Positions 9,866-18,053 of a stretch of DNA of 18,122 bases are shown one piece after another; the stretch's first letter is position 1, and the number at the start of each line of letters is the position of its first letter. The notes below the pieces were generated by a model. It was not told the DNA's origin, ran no database searches, and was given only the letters and a program-made list of their open reading frames with translations. A program made the translations under genes and the position numbers. Origin of the DNA: Gammaproteobacteria bacterium. GTDB lineage: Bacteria > Pseudomonadota > Gammaproteobacteria > Enterobacterales > Kangiellaceae. The stretch is from contig JABXIW010000253.1 of NCBI GenBank assembly GCA_013372875.1, positions 1-18,122 on the forward strand. Direction: 5' to 3'.

Positions 9866-11146
9866 CTAACTAGCTTTTTTCACTTTATCGCTTTGTAATT
9901 CAGGGATTTTAGCTTCAAATTCGTGCCTAAAATGCTTCAAGAAACTCTGCACTGGCATCGCTGCCGCATCGCCCAAAGCGCAAATGGTTCTGCCCATAAT
10001 ATTACCGGCAATTTCATCCAGTTTATCTAAATCATCCGCACGACCATGACCTTCGGCAATGCGATGAATAACCCGCGACATCCAGCCAGTACCTTCGCGA
10101 CATGGCGTGCATTGACCGCAAGATTCTTCATAATAAAAATGGGCTATGCGTGCTAAGACTTTGACCATGTCAGTATCTTCATCAAATACCATTACCGCAC
10201 CAGAACCAAGCATCGAACCTGCCTTACCAATCGCATCATAGTCCATGGTCAAATCCATCATGGTCTTCGCAGGTAAAATAGGCGCGCTTGATCCACCAGG
10301 GATCACCGCTTTAAGTTTTTTGCCGTTTTTCATACCACCGGCCATTTCCAGCAACTCAGAAAAAGGCGTACCTAAACCAATTTCATAATTGCCAGGCTTA
10401 TTCACATGACCCGAAACGGAAAAAATCTTAGTGCCACCATTATTCGGAATACCCAAGTCTAAAAACCATTGACCGCCCTTATCCAAAATTACAGGTACAG
10501 AAGCAAAACTTTCGGTGTTATTGACATTGGTTGGTTTGCCAAAAACACCATAGTTAGCAGGAAAAGGCGGCTTAAATCTTGGTTGGCCTTTTTTGCCTTC
10601 TAGCGACTCAATCAGCGCCGTTTCTTCACCACAAATATAAGCGCCCGCGCCAATATGGCTGTGCAAATCGAAATCCACACCTGAACCTAGAATATTTTTG
10701 CCGAGCAAACCTGCTGCATTCGCTTCTGTTAATGCTTGTTCAAAACGCTCAATCGGTTCATAAAACTCACCGCGCATATAGTTATAGCCGACGGTTGCGC
10801 CCATCACATAAGCGCCGATGGCCATGCCTTCGATCAGTTGGTGCGGGTTATAGCGCAAAATATCCCGATCTTTAAAAGTACCTGGCTCGCCTTCATCAGA
10901 ATTACAAACCACATACTTTTGCCCATCCAAATGGCGCGGCATAAAGCTCCACTTCAAACCTGTCGGAAAACCTGCGCCGCCACGGCCTCTGAGTGAAGAC
11001 AATTTCAATTCATCGATAATCTGTTCGGGTGGTGTTTTTTCGGCAAGGATTTTACGCCAAATTTTATAGCCGCCTGCCGACTCATAGGTCGCCAAGGTCC
11101 AAGGCTTATCTAAATCTAGCGTTCTAAAACAAACTTCGTTTGCCAT
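9866..11146 (-). CDS. nuoF: NADH-quinone oxidoreductase subunit F, FMN and NADH site
   Basis: A 426-residue subunit that binds NADH and FMN and holds cluster N3, the entry point of electrons. The glycine-rich nucleotide segment [15 protein letters not shown] (54-68), the FMN-contact segment [15 protein letters not shown] (81-95) and the [15 protein letters not shown] motif (170-184) are all present. N3 ligands are Cys343, 346 and 349 in [12 protein letters not shown], plus Cys389 in [12 protein letters not shown]. The length is normal for the mitochondrial-like type. An AGGA lies about 12 bases before the ATG. It works with NuoE and NuoG as the NADH dehydrogenase module. Confidence 0.98.
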   Translation of the reverse strand: MANEVCFRTLDLDKPWTLATYESAGGYKIWRKILAEKTPPEQIIDELKLSSLRGRGGAGFPTGLKWSFMPRHLDGQKYVVCNSDEGEPGTFKDRDILRYNPHQLIEGMAIGAYVMGATVGYNYMRGEFYEPIERFEQALTEANAAGLLGKNILGSGVDFDLHSHIGAGAYICGEETALIESLEGKKGQPRFKPPFPANYGVFGKPTNVNNTESFASVPVILDKGGQWFLDLGIPNNGGTKIFSVSGHVNKPGNYEIGLGTPFSELLEMAGGMKNGKKLKAVIPGGSSAPILPAKTMMDLTMDYDAIGKAGSMLGSGAVMVFDEDTDMVKVLARIAHFYYEESCGQCTPCREGTGWMSRVIHRIAEGHGRADDLDKLDEIAGNIMGRTICALGDAAAMPVQSFLKHFRHEFEAKIPELQSDKVKKAS

Positions 11147-11161
11147 GAATATTCACAAATC

Positions 11162-11656
11162 CTAAGTTAATTCTTTAACTAAATGCGCCAGCTTCTGCAC
11201 ATCCAAGTTTTCATGATATTGCTTGCCCACTTCTAACATAGGAGCGCCACCACAAGCTGCTAAACACTCCACTTCTTTTAAAGTGATGCGACCATCTTGA
11301 GTAGTTTCACCTGGCCCAATGCCCAGTTCTTCCTGAAACCACTGCTTTAATTCTTCACTACCCGCCAACATACAAGACACATTGGTGCAGAGCGAAACCA
11401 CGTGACGACCACGCGGCTCCAATGAGAACATCGAATAAAAAGTTGCGACTTCATAGGCAGCAATGTGCGGGATTTCCAAGTAATCTGCCACTGCATCCAT
11501 CGTCTCGCGCGCCAAATAGCCAAGTTCATCTTGAGCAATGGTCAGCGCAGGAATAACCGCTGCTCGTTTACGATTATCAGGATACTTTTTTATCCAAACA
11601 TTGATCTCATCAATCGCTTGGCTGGACAAAATATTCGGTAAATCGGCTTTACTCAT
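11162..11656 (-). CDS. nuoE: NADH-quinone oxidoreductase subunit E, 2Fe-2S
   Basis: A 164-residue subunit (24-kDa type) with an N-terminal helical bundle and a thioredoxin-like C-terminal domain holding the 2Fe-2S cluster N1a. Ligands are Cys90 and Cys95 in SLCTNVSCMLAG, and Cys131 and Cys135 in ECLAACGGAPML, spaced as in E. coli. It packs on NuoF and is thought to tune the flavin and limit radical formation. The segment AAYEVATFYSMFSLEPRG (67-84) is also typical. AGG followed by TTAGAAG precedes the ATG. It starts 12 bases after nuoD and ends 15 bases before nuoF. Confidence 0.98.
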   Translation of the reverse strand: MSKADLPNILSSQAIDEINVWIKKYPDNRKRAAVIPALTIAQDELGYLARETMDAVADYLEIPHIAAYEVATFYSMFSLEPRGRHVVSLCTNVSCMLAGSEELKQWFQEELGIGPGETTQDGRITLKEVECLAACGGAPMLEVGKQYHENLDVQKLAHLVKELT

Positions 11657-11668
11657 CTTCTAACCTCA

Positions 11669-12922
11669 TTACCTATCAATTTCGCCAAAGACGATATCTT
11701 GAGTACCGATAATCGCCACCACATCGGCCAGCATATGGCCTTTGACCATTTCATTCATCGCCGACAAATGAGCAAAACCAGGTGCTCGAATTTTCAGACG
11801 ATAAGGTTTATTAGCACCGTCAGAAACCAAGTAGATCCCGAACTCACCCTTAGGATGCTCTACTGCTTGATAGACTTCCCCTTCAGGAACGCAGTAACCT
11901 TCAGTAAAGAGTTTGAAGTGATGGATCAGCGCTTCCATATCGTTTTTCATGGCTTCGCGACTCGGTGGCGCCACCTTATGATTATCCAGCATTACAGGGC
12001 CTGGATTTTCTCGCAGCCATTCTATGCATTGCCGAATAATCCGATTGGATTGACGCATTTCTTCCACGCGTACCAAATAGCGGTCATAACAGTCGCCTTT
12101 AGAGCCAATAGGAATATCAAAATCGAGCTCAGGATAGACTTCATAGGGCTGCTTTTTACGCAAATCCCATTCTATCCCTGAGCCGCGCAACATGGGCCCT
12201 GAAAATCCTAATTGCAAAGCGCGATCAGGAGACACAACACCCACGCCAACGGTTCTTTGTTTCCAAATTCGGTTATCGGTTAACAGGGTTTCGTACTCAT
12301 CGACTCTTTCAGGGAAAGTCTCAGTAAAATCCCATAAATAATCCAATAATGAACCTTGGCGATTCTCGTTCAGCTCATCGACTTTTTTCTGGTTGGAAAA
12401 TTTAGAGACTTTATATTGCGGCATTTTTTCAGGCAGATCGCGATAAACTCCGCCTGGTCTGAAATAGGTGGCATGCATTCTTGCGCCAGACACGGCCTCA
12501 TAAGCATCCATCAAAGTTTCACGTTCACGAAATGCATATAGGAATACCGTCATGGCGCCAATATCCAGACCATGAGCGCCAAGCCACATTAAATGATTCA
12601 AAATGCGGGTAATTTCGGCGAACATGACGCGAATGTACTGAGCTCGCTTAGGCGGTTTAATGCCCATCAGCTTTTCAATTGCCATCACATAAGCGTGCTC
12701 GTTGCACATCATGGAGACATAATCGAGCCTATCCATATAGCCAATAGATTGGTTAAAGGGCTTAGATTCAGCCAACTTCTCTGTGGCTCGATGCAACAAA
12801 CCAATGTGCGGATCGGCTCTAACAACCGTTTCACCGTCCATTTCTAAGATCAAACGTAATACACCGTGTGCCGCTGGGTGTTGCGGACCAAAATTAACAG
12901 TGTAATTACGGATCTCAGCCAT
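11669..12922 (-). CDS. nuoD: NADH-quinone oxidoreductase subunit D
   Basis: The 49-kDa-type subunit that forms the quinone site with NuoB and NuoH and descends from the large subunit of NiFe hydrogenases. The quinone-site loop [14 protein letters not shown] is at residues 10-23, with His15 and His19. The C-terminus ends DIVFGEIDR as in the family. I chose the ATG at 12922, giving 417 residues, the usual length. It has GAGG about nine bases upstream, and [14 protein letters not shown] matches the usual N-terminus. Two further in-frame ATGs at 12928 and 12940 would extend it by two or six residues. The stop of nuoC at 12915 overlaps this start by eight bases. It is not fused to nuoC, unlike in E. 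coli. Confidence 0.97.
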   Translation of the reverse strand: MAEIRNYTVNFGPQHPAAHGVLRLILEMDGETVVRADPHIGLLHRATEKLAESKPFNQSIGYMDRLDYVSMMCNEHAYVMAIEKLMGIKPPKRAQYIRVMFAEITRILNHLMWLGAHGLDIGAMTVFLYAFRERETLMDAYEAVSGARMHATYFRPGGVYRDLPEKMPQYKVSKFSNQKKVDELNENRQGSLLDYLWDFTETFPERVDEYETLLTDNRIWKQRTVGVGVVSPDRALQLGFSGPMLRGSGIEWDLRKKQPYEVYPELDFDIPIGSKGDCYDRYLVRVEEMRQSNRIIRQCIEWLRENPGPVMLDNHKVAPPSREAMKNDMEALIHHFKLFTEGYCVPEGEVYQAVEHPKGEFGIYLVSDGANKPYRLKIRAPGFAHLSAMNEMVKGHMLADVVAIIGTQDIVFGEIDR

Positions 12923-13643
12923 TGGCATTATCCTCGGCATGTTTAAGCGATCCTTTTAATGATTGAGGATCCGCCACATAAATGGTTTCATCGTTTTCAC
13001 GGATGACTTTTGGCACCAAGACTCTTGGTTGAATCGAAACTGGCTCATAGACGCAGCGATTTTGTTTAGCATCGAAGCGCATTTCAACGTTGCCAATCAA
13101 AGGAAAGTCTTTTCTAAAGGGATGACCCACAAAACCATAATCGGTTAATAAACGTCGTAAATCAGGGTGACCTTCAAATAAAATCCCAAATAAATCAAAG
13201 GCTTCGCGTTCAAACCAATCGACGCCATTCCAAATTTGCATCACTGACGGCAGACTTGGACGATTCTCATCCACAAACACTTTAAGCCGCAAACGCTGAT
13301 TCAAACTAATCGAAAGCAAGTGGTAAACCACAGCAAATCTTGGACGCTTCCATTTTGACTTTGCTTGTGAAATATCGCGACGACCACGACTAAAACCGGA
13401 ACCCGTGGCTTCATCAGTGGCCCATTCATCAAGCCCATATTGCAAGTAATCCACCACGGTCAGATCCACTAACTGCTCAAACTGCAGGAAATCTTCGTCT
13501 CTGAGGCGCATACAAATATCAACCAATTCGTCTTTAGCCACTTCAATAGTGATTTCATCAAAAGCCTGCTCGCAAGCTATCAATTGATCGCCAAAAACCT
13601 TGCCCAACTGGTCGATAAATTTGTCAGCCAATTGCCACCTCAT
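12915..13643 (-). CDS. nuoC: NADH-quinone oxidoreductase subunit C
   Basis: The 30-kDa-type peripheral subunit that stabilises the NuoB/NuoD/NuoI connecting module and has no cofactor. The family signature [20 protein letters not shown] lies at about 144-163, followed by [20 protein letters not shown] (163-182). The charged stretch at about 71-100 ([17 protein letters not shown]) is a surface insertion before the YHLLS strand. The ATG at 13643 lies 20 bases inside nuoB and lacks a good ribosome site. A TTG at 13631, with GAGGTG just upstream, would give a protein four residues shorter, so the true start is uncertain. Confidence 0.95.
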   Translation of the reverse strand: MRWQLADKFIDQLGKVFGDQLIACEQAFDEITIEVAKDELVDICMRLRDEDFLQFEQLVDLTVVDYLQYGLDEWATDEATGSGFSRGRRDISQAKSKWKRPRFAVVYHLLSISLNQRLRLKVFVDENRPSLPSVMQIWNGVDWFEREAFDLFGILFEGHPDLRRLLTDYGFVGHPFRKDFPLIGNVEMRFDAKQNRCVYEPVSIQPRVLVPKVIRENDETIYVADPQSLKGSLKHAEDNANG

Positions 13644-14148
13644 CAGGGTTTTCTGCTGGCGAAACTGAATTCCGTGAAATTACTTTGCTTCGTTTGATTT
13701 TATTTTGCAGTTGGATAATGCCGTATAACAGCGCTTCAGCAGTTGGCGGACAGCCTGGAACATAAATATCTACTGGTACGATACGGTCACAGCCGCGCAC
13801 CACCGAATAAGAGTAATGGTAATAACCACCACCATTAGCACAAGAACCCATGGAAATAACCCACTTAGGATCGGGCATTTGGTCATAAACGCGGCGCAAT
13901 GCTGGTGCCATCTTGTTGGTTAAAGTGCCCGCCACAATCATCACGTCCGACTGACGTGGGCTAGGACGAAAAACCACCCCAAAGCGATCCAAATCATAAC
14001 GCGAGGCTCCCGCGTGCATCATCTCAACAGCGCAGCAAGCCAAACCAAAGGTCATTGGCCACATAGAGCCCGTTCGCGCCCAATCAAATAAGTCTTGAAC
14101 GCTGGTGGTAAAGAAACCGTCTTTGGTGAGTTTATCTTCGATGCCCAT
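13624..14148 (-). CDS. nuoB: NADH-quinone oxidoreductase subunit B, cluster N2
   Basis: The 174-residue subunit that holds 4Fe-4S cluster N2, the last electron carrier before quinone. The ligands are all present: the tandem Cys38-Cys39 in [11 protein letters not shown], Cys103 in [13 protein letters not shown], and Cys133 in [17 protein letters not shown] context ([14 protein letters not shown], 127-140). The conserved [18 protein letters not shown] segment (58-75) is intact. The C-terminal tail after about 150 is polar and variable. AGGATAAGCG precedes the ATG, giving a good ribosome site. It starts 17 bases after the nuoA stop and overlaps nuoC. Confidence 0.98.
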   Translation of the reverse strand: MGIEDKLTKDGFFTTSVQDLFDWARTGSMWPMTFGLACCAVEMMHAGASRYDLDRFGVVFRPSPRQSDVMIVAGTLTNKMAPALRRVYDQMPDPKWVISMGSCANGGGYYHYSYSVVRGCDRIVPVDIYVPGCPPTAEALLYGIIQLQNKIKRSKVISRNSVSPAENPDEVAIG

Positions 14149-14165
14149 CGCTTATCCTGTCCCCA

Positions 14166-14522
14166 CTATTCCCACTCAAGCGCGCCTTTGCGCCACTCGT
14201 AGGCAAAGCCGACTAATAACAAGAGAATGAAAACACCCATAGCGCCAATTCCAAACCAACCGATTTCATCGAACACTACTGCCCAAGGGAATAAAAAAGT
14301 AATTTCGAGGTCGAAAATGATAAAAAGAATGGCTACCAGATAAAACCGAATGTCGAATTTCATGCGTGAATCTTCAAAAGCATCGAAGCCGCACTCAAAA
14401 GGTTTTTCTTTATCTTCAGAAGGATTGCTGGGGCCTGCGAAATAGCCCACTAATAAGAGTCCGCCGCCAAATAAAAGGCCAATTAAAACGAATACCAGTA
14501 TCGGTGCATATTCTGCAATCAT
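14166..14522 (-). CDS. nuoA: NADH-quinone oxidoreductase subunit A
   Basis: The first gene of the operon: a 118-residue, three-helix membrane subunit (ND3 homologue). The helices fall at about 7-29, 60-82 and 91-109. The long loop between helices 1 and 2 contains [25 protein letters not shown] sequence; its Cys (ECGFD, about 43-46) corresponds to the loop cysteine exposed in the deactive state of mitochondrial complex I. The [12 protein letters not shown] segment carries the conserved Asp and Glu. The ATG has no evident Shine-Dalgarno in the 20 bases upstream; [11 protein letters not shown] is a normal N-terminus. It faces the HD-GYP gene across a 202-base divergent region. Confidence 0.97.
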   Translation of the reverse strand: MIAEYAPILVFVLIGLLFGGGLLLVGYFAGPSNPSEDKEKPFECGFDAFEDSRMKFDIRFYLVAILFIIFDLEITFLFPWAVVFDEIGWFGIGAMGVFILLLLVGFAYEWRKGALEWE

Positions 14523-14674
14523 ACGTTAATGGTCAATTTAAACTGCGCGCGACCCGTTCCTTATTGATTTCTATAGTTTTATTTTGCATTTACCTTACCA
14601 GCCACCTGTGCTTTTGGCTAGCATTTTTGCGGCAGGATGCACATTAATTGATACAAACTGATAGAAATAACTAT

Positions 14675-14702
14675 TTGATAATTATCGGAATATCATTATT
14701 AT
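14675..14702 (+). promoter_or_regulatory. Candidate promoter of the HD-GYP gene with FNR-like dyad
   Basis: On the plus strand TTGATA (14675-14680) and TATTAT (14697-14702) lie 16 bases apart, each one mismatch from the sigma70 consensus. A start near 14709 would leave a very short leader ahead of the AAGGAG ribosome site at 14711-14716. The -35 box is inside TTGAT-AATT-ATCGG (14675-14688), which matches eight of the ten fixed positions of the FNR/ANR consensus TTGAT-N4-ATCAA and contains the perfect palindrome GATAATTATC. The region is AT-rich, so both calls may be chance. No convincing promoter for nuoA was found on the other strand. Confidence 0.35.
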
Positions 14703-14724
14703 TAATAGAAAAGGAGATGATGAG

Positions 14725-16035
14725 ATGGGTTTTCTGACGAACTTATTTTCCTCAAACAAAAAAAGGAAAAAACCACCTATAGCAACAACGCCTAAACCCA
14801 AGGTTCGGCGAGAGGTTGTTAAACGCCAAATTTCTAGCCACGAATTGCAAATTGGCATGACGGTTATAGAGCTAGATCGGCCTTGGACCGATCTGCCAGT
14901 CATGTTTCAAGAACTAAAAATTACAAAAGATTCTGAAATACAATTACTGCAGAAATATTGCCAGCACGTCTTTATTGACTATGAGTCATTTAAAATGCAA
15001 AAAGAGCAGCAAATTGCTGCCTTGCGTCGTCAGATCCGTTACAAAACAAAAGCTCGCTCGGCCAAAAAAGTCAGAAAGCACCTAAAAGAGGAGCTGCCCA
15101 AAGCCAAGAAAGCATTTGATAACTCTAATAAGCACATTCATGAAGTCATGCAGCAGGTGCAAAAAGACGGCAATATTGATATCGAAAGCTCGAAAAAGCT
15201 GGTATCCGATTGTGTCGCCAGTATTCTAAGCGAACCCAGCGCCATGTTTTGGATGACCAAAATCAAGGACCAAGACGAATATACTGCTGAGCACTGTTTA
15301 CGAGTCGGAATATTGGCCATTGCCTTTGGACGCCATTTGCAACTATCCCCTGAAGAGCTGGAGTTAATTGGGCTATGCGGTATGCTGCACGATGTAGGAA
15401 AGATGAAGGTTCCCAGCTCCATTCTGAATAAAGAAGGCCCTTTAACCGACGAAGAGTTTGATATTGTCAAAGAGCATACGGTTCTTGGTTATGTATTTTT
15501 AAAGGAACACGGCGGTATTGCAGAACAAGTCTGTACCGCGGCTTATAACCATCACGAAAACTTATCCGGTGACGGATACCCTCGGGAAATTGATGCGGCC
15601 TACTTGAGCCTCTACGATCGAATCATTGCAATTGTCGATAGCTATGATGCCATGACCAGTGATCGCTGTTATCGCAAGGGCATGTCTCCCGATAAAGCCA
15701 CGGCGATTTTGTATAAAGAAACCAAGCATCGCTATGACGAATATCTGGTCAAAGAATTCATAAAAATGGTTGGCGTTTATCCCGTAGGATCCTTTGTCCA
15801 GCTTAATAATGGCTTCCATGCGATAGTGCTAGCGGCTAATCCAGACTCCAAATTAAGCCCGGTGGTGGAAATTATTAGCGATGAAAATCAAGTGCCGTTA
15901 AAGCGCAAAGTTGCAGTAGATCTTTCCAAAGGCAAAAAATACAAAGGGGTTGAGCTGCGCATCGCAAAAAGTATTTCTGACACCGATGTCAATATCGATA
16001 TGAGTGACTTTATTCAGCAACATCTCGCGGCTTAA
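14725..16035 (+). CDS. HD-GYP domain cyclic-di-GMP phosphodiesterase with DUF3391
   Basis: A 436-residue cytoplasmic enzyme expected to hydrolyse cyclic di-GMP. A short N-terminus (MGFLTNLF) and a basic stretch (NKKRKK, 11-16) precede a DUF3391 domain at about 35-90 (LQIGMTVIELDRPWTDLP). A charged, probably coiled-coil stretch follows at about 90-150, then the HD-GYP domain at about 180-355. Catalytic and metal residues are present: His190, the HD pair His222-Asp223 with Lys226 in LHDVGKMKVP, His251 in EHTVLGY, His276-His277 in HHENLSGDGYP, and Asp305 in DSYDAMTSDRCYR. A C-terminal beta-rich region of about 80 residues follows. The start has a strong AAGGAG eight bases upstream. It is transcribed away from nuoA. 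The specific target process is unknown. Confidence 0.93.
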   Translation: MGFLTNLFSSNKKRKKPPIATTPKPKVRREVVKRQISSHELQIGMTVIELDRPWTDLPVMFQELKITKDSEIQLLQKYCQHVFIDYESFKMQKEQQIAALRRQIRYKTKARSAKKVRKHLKEELPKAKKAFDNSNKHIHEVMQQVQKDGNIDIESSKKLVSDCVASILSEPSAMFWMTKIKDQDEYTAEHCLRVGILAIAFGRHLQLSPEELELIGLCGMLHDVGKMKVPSSILNKEGPLTDEEFDIVKEHTVLGYVFLKEHGGIAEQVCTAAYNHHENLSGDGYPREIDAAYLSLYDRIIAIVDSYDAMTSDRCYRKGMSPDKATAILYKETKHRYDEYLVKEFIKMVGVYPVGSFVQLNNGFHAIVLAANPDSKLSPVVEIISDENQVPLKRKVAVDLSKGKKYKGVELRIAKSISDTDVNIDMSDFIQQHLAA

Positions 16036-16091
16036 CTTGTATTCTATTGAGGCCTTTTTTAAGATAGCAAAAAAACCAATAGCAAAATCTT

Positions 16092-17084
16092 TTGTCTGCT
16101 CAACAACTAATCATCACCGAAGAAAACTTTTTGCCGCCTGCTTGGGCTAGAAACTGTCATACTCAATCGCTGCTTGGCACCTTAAAATTTCGTAAGCCAA
16201 TCTTACTAAAAAAATCAAAAGACCTACTGGCGCAAAGCCGCGAATTAATTCTCGAAGCGCATGATGATATTCGCTTGCAAAGTTTTTATTCGCCGCAAAC
16301 CAATCCATCCAATAAGCTAGTGATTTTACTGCACGGCTGGGAAGGCAGTCATGAGTCCTTATACTTATTGTCGGCGGCCAATAGCTTATTCCAAGCGGGC
16401 TATGATGTTTTGCGTCTTAATTTGAGGGATCATGGTACTAGCCATCACCTCAATCAGGAGTTGTTTCACTCCAATCGTTTGCAAGAAGTTATTGAAGCTA
16501 TTAAATCTGCACAGGATAAATTAAATCCAACCAGTATTGATATGGTAGGGTTTTCTTTAGGCGGAAACTTTACTTGTCGCGTTGCAGTTGAAGCTCCCCA
16601 GAATAATATCAAGCTGCAAAAAGCGGTGGCTATCTGCCCCGCCATTAACCCGATTGATATTTTGCACCAACTTGAATCTGGCCTGAGCTTTTATCACGAC
16701 TATTTTGTCAAAAAATGGAAACGCTCGTTGCGCAAAAAAGAAAACTATTTCCCAGGGGCTTACGATTTCAGTGATATTTATCCCATGAAATCCATGCGCG
16801 TAATGACCGAGCGCTTACTAGAATTATTTGGTGACTATGAATCACCTGAAGATTACTTTAATGGTTACTCACTGAGCGGTAAGCGCATGGCCTCGCTTGA
16901 AGTCCCAACGACCATCTTAATGACTAAAGATGATCCGGTAATTAACTACCAAGATACTTTTAGTCTAGTGCAAAATAGTTATTTAAAAATTCATGCCAGC
17001 CAATACGGCGGCCATTGTGGTTTTATCAAAAACGCCAAACTTCAAAGCTGGGCTGATGATTTTATATTAAGCCAGATTGATTAG
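16092..17084 (+). CDS. YheT-type alpha/beta hydrolase
   Basis: A 330-residue alpha/beta-fold hydrolase of the YheT/ABHD1-3 type, probably a carboxylesterase of unknown substrate. The family N-terminus FLPPAWARNCHTQSLLGT (13-30) is followed by the oxyanion-loop motif LHGWEGSHES (80-89). The nucleophile elbow is GFSLGG with Ser155, Asp280 or Asp281 (TKDDPV) is the likely acid, and His308 in YGGHCGF is the base. Length is near the family norm. No ATG precedes the conserved N-terminal region and an in-frame TAG lies at 16080-16082, so the TTG at 16092 is the only nearby start; it has no clear ribosome site. It lies 56 bases after the HD-GYP gene and may share its transcript. Its 3' end overlaps the dehalogenase stop by four bases. 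Confidence 0.88.
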   Translation: MSAQQLIITEENFLPPAWARNCHTQSLLGTLKFRKPILLKKSKDLLAQSRELILEAHDDIRLQSFYSPQTNPSNKLVILLHGWEGSHESLYLLSAANSLFQAGYDVLRLNLRDHGTSHHLNQELFHSNRLQEVIEAIKSAQDKLNPTSIDMVGFSLGGNFTCRVAVEAPQNNIKLQKAVAICPAINPIDILHQLESGLSFYHDYFVKKWKRSLRKKENYFPGAYDFSDIYPMKSMRVMTERLLELFGDYESPEDYFNGYSLSGKRMASLEVPTTILMTKDDPVINYQDTFSLVQNSYLKIHASQYGGHCGFIKNAKLQSWADDFILSQID

Positions 17085-17970
17085 TTGTTATTGATAAATT
17101 CATTAATGATTCGAGCAAACTCTTGTGGCGAATCTTCTTGCAGGAAATGACCACCTTTGATGGTTTGGTGATTTTGCCTATTGGCTCCTGGAATATGCCC
17201 CTGTAACACCTTATCTAAACCGCGGGTAATGGGATCGCCATTGGAGAAGCAGGTAAAAAAGGGTTTTTGCCATTGCCCTAACAGGTCCCATGCAGCTTGA
17301 TTGGCTTCTGAAGCTGGGTCCTGCGTACTGGCAGGCACCAACATGGGGAAAATACGCGCGCCTGCTTTGTATTTAGCGCTTGGAAAAGGCGCTCGATAGG
17401 CCTTTAATTCATCTTCATCCAAGTCTTTAAAACTGCCCTTATCGATAATTTTATCGATAGGAAACCAAGGGCTGTACTTTGCAAAAGCTCGCCAAATTTT
17501 AAATACCTTGGGCGGCTCTTGTTTACCTGTAGGCAAAAAACCATTGCCCACCACAATTCGAGCAAATCGATCCGATTGCTCGGCAGCCACTCTTAAACCA
17601 ATCAACGAACCCCAGTCTTGGCACACTAAAGTGATATTAGCGAGTTCCAACTTTTCTATAAACTCAGTCATCCAATTAACGTGCTTTAAATAGCTATAAT
17701 CACTTTTCTTGGTTGGTTTATCGGACTTGCCAAAACCAATCAGATCGGGAGCTATCACGCGATGTCCAGCTGAAGCGCATATCGGTATCATGTGACGATA
17801 AAGGTAAGACAAGTAGGCTCGCCATGCAACATCAATACCGTTTCTTTACTCGCATTGCTGCCCTCATCCAGATAATGCATTCGCAGCCCACTAACTTCGA
17901 GATAATTCGGCGCAAAAGGGTAATCCTTGAGATTATCAAAACGACTATCAGGCGTACGCAGACTCTTCAT
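17081..17970 (-). pseudogene. Haloalkane dehalogenase (HLD-I type), frameshifted
   Basis: Two reading frames together encode an HLD-I haloalkane dehalogenase, an enzyme that splits carbon-halogen bonds of haloalkanes. The first starts at ATG 17970 ([11 protein letters not shown]; a TTG at 17982 is also in frame). It runs through [20 protein letters not shown] to LHGEPT, then shifts and stops at 17788. The second continues [10 protein letters not shown] to the stop at 17081. In relatives the junction reads HGEPTWSYLYR, so one G is missing from the Trp codon at 17810. Repaired, it is 296 residues with nucleophile Asp119 and halide-binding Trp120 (QDWGSLIG), Trp160, acid Asp246 (NGDPITRG) and base His275 (KGGHFLQED). 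The remaining sequence looks fully conserved, so this is either a very recent inactivation or a sequencing error. Confidence 0.85.
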
Positions 17971-18018
17971 AGCAAATATCAATTGGAAAGCATTGGTTTA
18001 AAATACTACAACAGGCAT

Positions 18019-18049
18019 AAAAAAACCGCAGTTTTTTAACTACGGTTTT
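18019..18049 (-). terminator. Rho-independent terminator of tRNA-Leu
   Basis: Read on the minus strand, a 12-base stem with one mismatch (AAAACCGTAGTT, 18049-18038, pairing with 18033-18022) closes a four-base loop and is followed by a run of seven T (18025-18019), part of which pairs in the stem. It begins five bases after the CCA end of the tRNA. It should end transcription before the dehalogenase gene and the nuo operon, so these need their own promoters. Confidence 0.85.
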
Positions 18050-18053
18050 CAAT

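Noticed and set aside
80..14522. Numerous antisense reading frames of 60-160 codons across the nuo genes
   Set aside because: They lie opposite strongly conserved genes, have low-complexity or non-protein-like composition and no ribosome sites; they are shadows of the real coding frames.
14600..14630. AGCCA-N10-TGGCT hairpin followed by a T run as a terminator
   Set aside because: The stem is only five pairs, the T run is several bases away, and no plus-strand gene ends upstream of it.
14640..14665. TTGATA at 14648-14653 as a -35 box for the HD-GYP gene
   Set aside because: At 16-18 base spacing only poor -10 sequences (CTATTT, TATTTG) follow; the pair at 14675/14697 is better.
14523..14724. 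Attachment-site copy of the tRNA-Leu 3' end near nuoA
   Set aside because: I looked for a repeat of the tRNA 3' sequence marking a site-specific insertion and saw none; no integrase is present either.
16064..16087. Nine-base direct repeat ATAGCAAAA (two copies, 15-base period)
   Set aside because: It is short and lies in an AT-rich gap; two copies are expected by chance and no function is suggested.
17795..17815. Programmed ribosomal frameshifting in the dehalogenase
   Set aside because: The junction has no slippery heptamer, homopolymer run or upstream ribosome-site-like stimulator, and this enzyme family is not known to use frameshifting. A plain one-base deletion explains it.
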